Shown here: positions 5,355-5,718 of the stretch, piece by piece | How the letters are laid out: every line of letters starts with the position of its first letter | How positions within the stretch are numbered: position 1 is the first letter of the stretch | Origin: Burkholderiales bacterium | GTDB taxonomy: Bacteria > Pseudomonadota > Gammaproteobacteria > Burkholderiales > Burkholderiaceae_C | Length of the DNA stretch: 5,718 nt | Reading direction: 5' to 3' | NCBI GenBank assembly: GCA_011391855.1 | Contig: JAABPT010000131.1 | Coordinates: forward strand, 1-5,718 | The notes under the pieces: model-generated | The model's database searches: none | Told to the model about the DNA's origin: nothing | Seen by the model: the letters and a program-made list of their open reading frames with translations, nothing else | Made by a program: the position numbers and the translations under genes

Positions 5355-5718
5355 ATGACTCCTCGACGCAAGTTCACCGCCCTGATCACCGCCGGAGCGG
5401 TGCTGACCGCCACACTGACGGCCACCGCCGCGCACGCACAGGCACCGGCACCGGCACCGGCACCGACACCAGGCAGCTTCATCATCGTGGCGTCGACCAC
5501 CTCCACCGACCAGTCCGGCCTGTTTGCGCACCTGCTGCCCCAGTTCAAGCAGGCCAGCGGCATCGACGTGCGCGTGGTGGCCGTCGGCACCGGGCAGGCG
5601 CTGGACATCGGCCGCCGCGGCGACGCCGACGTCGTCTTCGTGCACGACCCCGTGGCCGAGGAGAAATTCGTCGCCGAGGGCTTCAGCACCGCGCGTCGCC
5701 CGGTGATGTACAACGATT
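5355..5718 (+). CDS. tupA: Tungstate ABC transporter substrate-binding protein, N-terminal part
   Basis: The first 121 codons of a periplasmic solute-binding protein of the TupA type, which captures tungstate for a TupBC ABC importer; the gene runs off the right edge. Residues 1-28 are a Sec signal peptide: basic MTPRRK, a hydrophobic core, and the AHA cleavage motif before Q29. An Ala-Pro linker (30-39) follows. Then come the family signatures: IIVASTTSTDQSGLF (about 43-57), AVGTGQALDIGRRGDADVVFVHDP (about 76-99) with EEKFVAEGF, and RRPVMYND at the visible end. STTST and VGTGQAL mark the oxyanion-binding loops and favour tungstate-binding TupA over ModA. An in-frame TAG at 5340 and no other start make the ATG at 5355 the likely start, though its ribosome site is weak. 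The expected tupB and tupC would lie to the right. It is transcribed divergently from the isomerase gene. Confidence 0.92.
   Translation, partial: MTPRRKFTALITAGAVLTATLTATAAHAQAPAPAPAPTPGSFIIVASTTSTDQSGLFAHLLPQFKQASGIDVRVVAVGTGQALDIGRRGDADVVFVHDPVAEEKFVAEGFSTARRPVMYND
5442..5465 (+). repeat. Four perfect GCACCG hexamers inside tupA
   Basis: Four tandem GCACCG units in frame encode the (Ala-Pro) linker just after the signal-peptide cleavage site of TupA; a degenerate ACACCA follows. Copy-number change would add or remove whole Ala-Pro pairs without shifting the frame, so it would alter only the linker length between the signal peptide and the binding domain. Confidence 0.85.

Overview
The window is about two thirds G+C, with tightly packed genes and strong G/C bias at third codon positions. 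Gene content and order fit a betaproteobacterium of the Burkholderiales, most likely near the Comamonadaceae. That placement is inferred from gene content and protein style; no search was run.

Almost everything from 5177 down to 1 lies on the minus strand and forms part of a leucine/isovalerate (liu) catabolic cluster. In transcription order it holds: a 2-hydroxychromene-2-carboxylate isomerase/DsbA-like protein (5177-4569); a 124-bp spacer with two tandem hairpins and a strong Shine-Dalgarno; liuB, the methylcrotonyl-CoA carboxylase carboxyltransferase subunit (4444-2834); a vapB-vapC type II toxin-antitoxin pair (2793-2088); liuC, a methylglutaconyl-CoA hydratase (2074-1277); a DUF4126 membrane protein (1292-681); and the first 221 residues of liuD, the biotin carboxylase subunit of the same carboxylase (665 to beyond the left edge). 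On the plus strand, divergent from the isomerase gene, the start of tupA (5355 to beyond the right edge) encodes a periplasmic tungstate-binding protein.

LiuB and LiuD together carboxylate 3-methylcrotonyl-CoA with biotin, ATP and bicarbonate. LiuC hydrates the resulting 3-methylglutaconyl-CoA to HMG-CoA. The two carboxylase subunits are separated by liuC, the DUF4126 gene and the toxin-antitoxin pair. The most unusual feature is vapBC, which sits in the same direction inside the catabolic cluster with gaps of only 40 and 13 bp. Its antitoxin has an Ala/Pro-rich, Arg-ended C-terminal extension. The DUF4126 gene overlaps liuC by 16 bp, which suggests translational coupling and a possible membrane role linked to this pathway.

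The 177-bp divergent spacer before tupA carries an inverted repeat that could be an oxyanion-responsive (ModE-like) operator. No rRNA, tRNA, CRISPR array, insertion sequence or convincing rho-independent terminator was seen. Long plus-strand open frames opposite the liu genes are antisense shadows.
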